Origin: Scleroderma bovista
Lineage: Eukaryota; Basidiomycota; Agaricomycetes; Boletales; Sclerodermataceae
Direction of reading: 5' to 3'
NCBI GenBank assembly: GCA_037178675.1
Contig: JAYMGJ010000370.1
Location: 62,001 to 126,000, forward strand
Length of the DNA: 64,000 bases
The notes beneath the pieces are model-generated. The model did not search any database and had not been told where the DNA came from. It saw only the letters and a program-made list of their open reading frames with translations. Below are positions 61,842 through 64,000 of the stretch, piece after piece. The first letter of the stretch is position 1. Every line of letters starts with the position of its first letter. The position numbers were made by a program, and so were the translations under genes.

Positions 61842-63215
61842 ATGGGCGATGTCGGTATCGAGACACCGTCAACATCTAATCAAGCGGTGACTACATCGTT
61901 TCGCGCCTGTGCGCTGTGTACTTCGCAGGCAAAGTATGCCTGTCCCCGATGTCGAGCACCTACTTGCTCTTTACCCTGTTCACTCAAGCATAAGCAAGAC
62001 ACAGGCTGCTCTGGGGAACGCAACAAAGCAGAGTATGTTCCCATGAACACATATAGCTGGGGGACCATGATGCGTGACTATTCGTTCCTCGAGGAGGTTG
62101 GCAGGAAAGTCGGTGAGTGGGGGAATGAGATAGCTCGTGGGGGGTACCAAGCGGATTTAAGTAAGGCGAAGAAGGGCAAGGATAAAATGAAAGCGAACGA
62201 CGGGGGGAGGCGAAGGACAGTGGCCAGAGACTCCAGAAGACACATTCTGAAGTCCTACCTCGAATCCCTGGATATTGACATCGACCTACTCCCAAATGGC
62301 ATGGAACGCAGAATCTCCAGCCAGTCAACATGGGACCCCAAGTAAGGTGCATCTTCATTAGTTGTGCACTTCGAGCTCATATTATTGCTGTTCTGGAGAC
62401 TGAAACAGCCTCTGCTCACAATTGAGTTCATGTTTTATCCACCAGAACCGGTCCCTCTACCAGCCCAAGTATCGCAAAAGCATGACCTTCACACCTTCCT
62501 CGCACACCGCATCCAGATATCAAAAACACTTCTCGAAATACTTCGTACTTGCATTCCCCGACAACCTTCTCAGTCTCGAAAACAGAAAGATAATAATCCT
62601 CTGCCAGAATGGGTGCCTCCCTTAGTCCACCCTCACCCGGAAGACCCAGAAGGTTTCATCCTACCCGATTGTTACATACATGCCACCCTCGACTTTCCCT
62701 GCCAACCGAACCCCCGAGCTACATATTACCACAAACTAGACCCAGCATTGCCACTCTCACAGCTACTTCAGAATACCCGTTTCGTGGAGTTCCCGACCAT
62801 CCACATCTTTGACCGAGACGCATCGAACTTCCGGGGTACGGTCATAGACAGGGCTGGAAGGATCACTCAAGATGAGCAAGATGAAACGAGCAACGGAAGG
62901 CCTCCGAAACGTCAGAAAGTTGATCCTGGTGCGATTGCAGGGCTGCTCGGAGACTATGGGAGTAGCTCTGGGTCAGAGGATGATCAAACTCAGGAAAACG
63001 ACGGTTTCTTGATGCTAGAAAGCTATTCCGACGAAGGGGGTGACCAGGAACAGTGCGAAGGTGCCAATGACCCAGAACAAATGAGTAGCTCCGACACTGA
63101 AGAAACGCTGATCAAACCGGAAAAACTACTTGAACTCATAAAACAGGCGCGCGAAGCCGCGGACGAAGATATTCTCGACTGGGGCGACGAATGGCAAGAC
63201 GATGGAGAGTCATAA
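61842..63215 (+). CDS. BCD1: Box C/D snoRNA assembly protein Bcd1 (HIT zinc finger)
   Basis: Two exons, 61842-62341 and 62399-63215, total 1,317 nt (438 aa). The HIT finger reads CALCTSQAKYACPRCRAPTC, LPCSLKHKQDTGCSG, with all eight Cys/His ligands. Then NKAEYVPMNTYSWGTMMRDY SFLEEVGRKV, DIDLLPNGMERRISSQSTWD PK and LLTIEFMFYPP, all typical of Bcd1/ZNHIT6. The C-terminal third is acidic, with DYGSSSGSEDDQTQEND and the end WGDEWQDDGES. Bcd1 is needed for box C/D snoRNP assembly in the nucleus. An in-frame ATG at 61800 lies upstream; the one at 61842 is preferred because it gives a compact start before the finger. Confidence 0.92.
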
Positions 63216-63387
63216 GAGCCGGGAAGAGGTCACATCATGACAGTTCGGGGCAGACTCAATACTGGATCCCTTACTATAGTACATAAAGGATCTCCATGAG
63301 ATATCTATATCCAAGTGCAGCCGCTATATCTCAACTACAGAATCTATACAAGAAACAAGAGTGCCCGCAAATATATGACACCCTTGT

Positions 63388-64000
63388 CTAAATGTCGTCC
63401 ATCGATAAATCAATCTCCACCTTTTCGCCTGGATTGAAGGCGGGCAGGCCTGAAAACCCAAGTTAGCTATGAATTTATCAACTCGTCGGCACAAGCCTTA
63501 CCAAGATAAGGGCAACTTGCACATCTGAAAGCATCTCCTAGGAAGCAGCTTCCACAACTGCTGCTTGCCTTAGGAGCAGCCTTTGCTGCTGCAAGTAGTC
63601 TTTGCTTCTCTTCCTCGCCGCTGCCTACCTCAACTGCGCCATCTGTATCCAAAAGGACAACTTTCCCTGACCGTGTTTCCTCCGCTTCCAACTCAGCGAG
63701 ACCACAAGTACAGTTTTTGCAAGCTTTCTTGCGCCTTGGCGCACCGGCTGTGACGGGCTCACACGTAGCCGGACGAGCCCTGTCGGCATCAGTCAGCAGC
63801 GCCTCGGCATTGATGGTAGGTGTAGAAGGCGATGACAATGTCCAGACTGCCTTTTTCGATGCCTGACGAGCAGAATCTGCCTTGCGCCTGAGGGGAAGAG
63901 CACCATTCGTGGGAGGTGTGGGAACCGGTGCAGATATCGGCACTGCAGGCTTCTGAGCGACGATACGCGGCTCCTCGTTGTCGGATATACACTCTATCAC
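63388..64000 (-). CDS. DRE2: Anamorsin/Dre2, C-terminal part (partial)
   Basis: Open to the window edge at 64000. Motif A is [20 protein letters not shown], with the four cysteines of the first Fe-S site (CKNCTC plus upstream Cys). Motif B is [20 protein letters not shown], the twin C-x2-C motif. One intron (63450-63501) joins YLG to [19 protein letters not shown], the conserved end of the family. The methyltransferase-like N-terminal domain is beyond the window. Dre2 accepts electrons from Tah18 for cytosolic Fe-S cluster assembly. All expected cysteines of the second motif are present, so the end of the protein appears intact. Confidence 0.94.

Overview
The window is a gene-dense piece of nuclear DNA from a filamentous basidiomycete, most likely an Agaricomycete. 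The evidence is many short spliced introns (mostly 47-59 nt), intergenic gaps often only about 100 bp, and fungal versions of conserved eukaryotic genes: an alpha-aminoadipate-pathway lysine enzyme, a STRIPAK Far11/HAM-2 subunit and a kinesin-8. I cannot name the genus. All identifications come from reading the translations; no search was run.

Layout. 0-9 kb: 3' end of 5-aminolevulinate synthase (+), a five-exon WKF-domain gene (-), ARL1 GTPase (+), CDT2 WD40 receptor (-), homoisocitrate dehydrogenase (+), and a Gln/Pro-rich protein with a conserved C-terminal domain (+). 9-21 kb: a 1,784-residue cytoskeletal protein ending in a GAR (Gas2-related) domain (+), a HEI10-type meiotic RING protein in 14 tiny exons (+), and a Ser/Pro-rich protein of unknown function (-). 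21-33 kb: dihydroorotase (-), kinesin-8 (+), p24/Emp24 cargo receptor (-), Ran-binding protein 1 (+), mitochondrial ClpX (-), Cactin (+). 33-38 kb is the accessory part: a divergent cyclin-like gene, then a 1.58 kb element with 41-bp terminal inverted repeats, then about 1 kb without a supportable gene. 38-51 kb: ubiquitin-activating enzyme E1 (+), a second cyclin-like gene (-), STRIPAK Far11 (+), DPH1 (-). 52-64 kb: NPC1 sterol transporter (+), RNPS1-like SR protein (-), C2H2 zinc-finger protein (-), cytochrome-b5-reductase-family flavoprotein (+), MED18 (-), BCD1 (+), and the C-terminus of DRE2 (-).

The genes do not form one pathway. They are mostly single-copy housekeeping genes, often divergent pairs sharing very short promoters. 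The most interesting points are the HEI10 gene with 7-, 13- and 18-nt exons, a cluster of probable GC-AG introns, the inverted-repeat element, and two cyclin paralogues that share an intron position and lie on either side of that element and UBA1. I found no CRISPR array, tRNA, rRNA, bacterial-type system or unequivocally novel multi-gene system.
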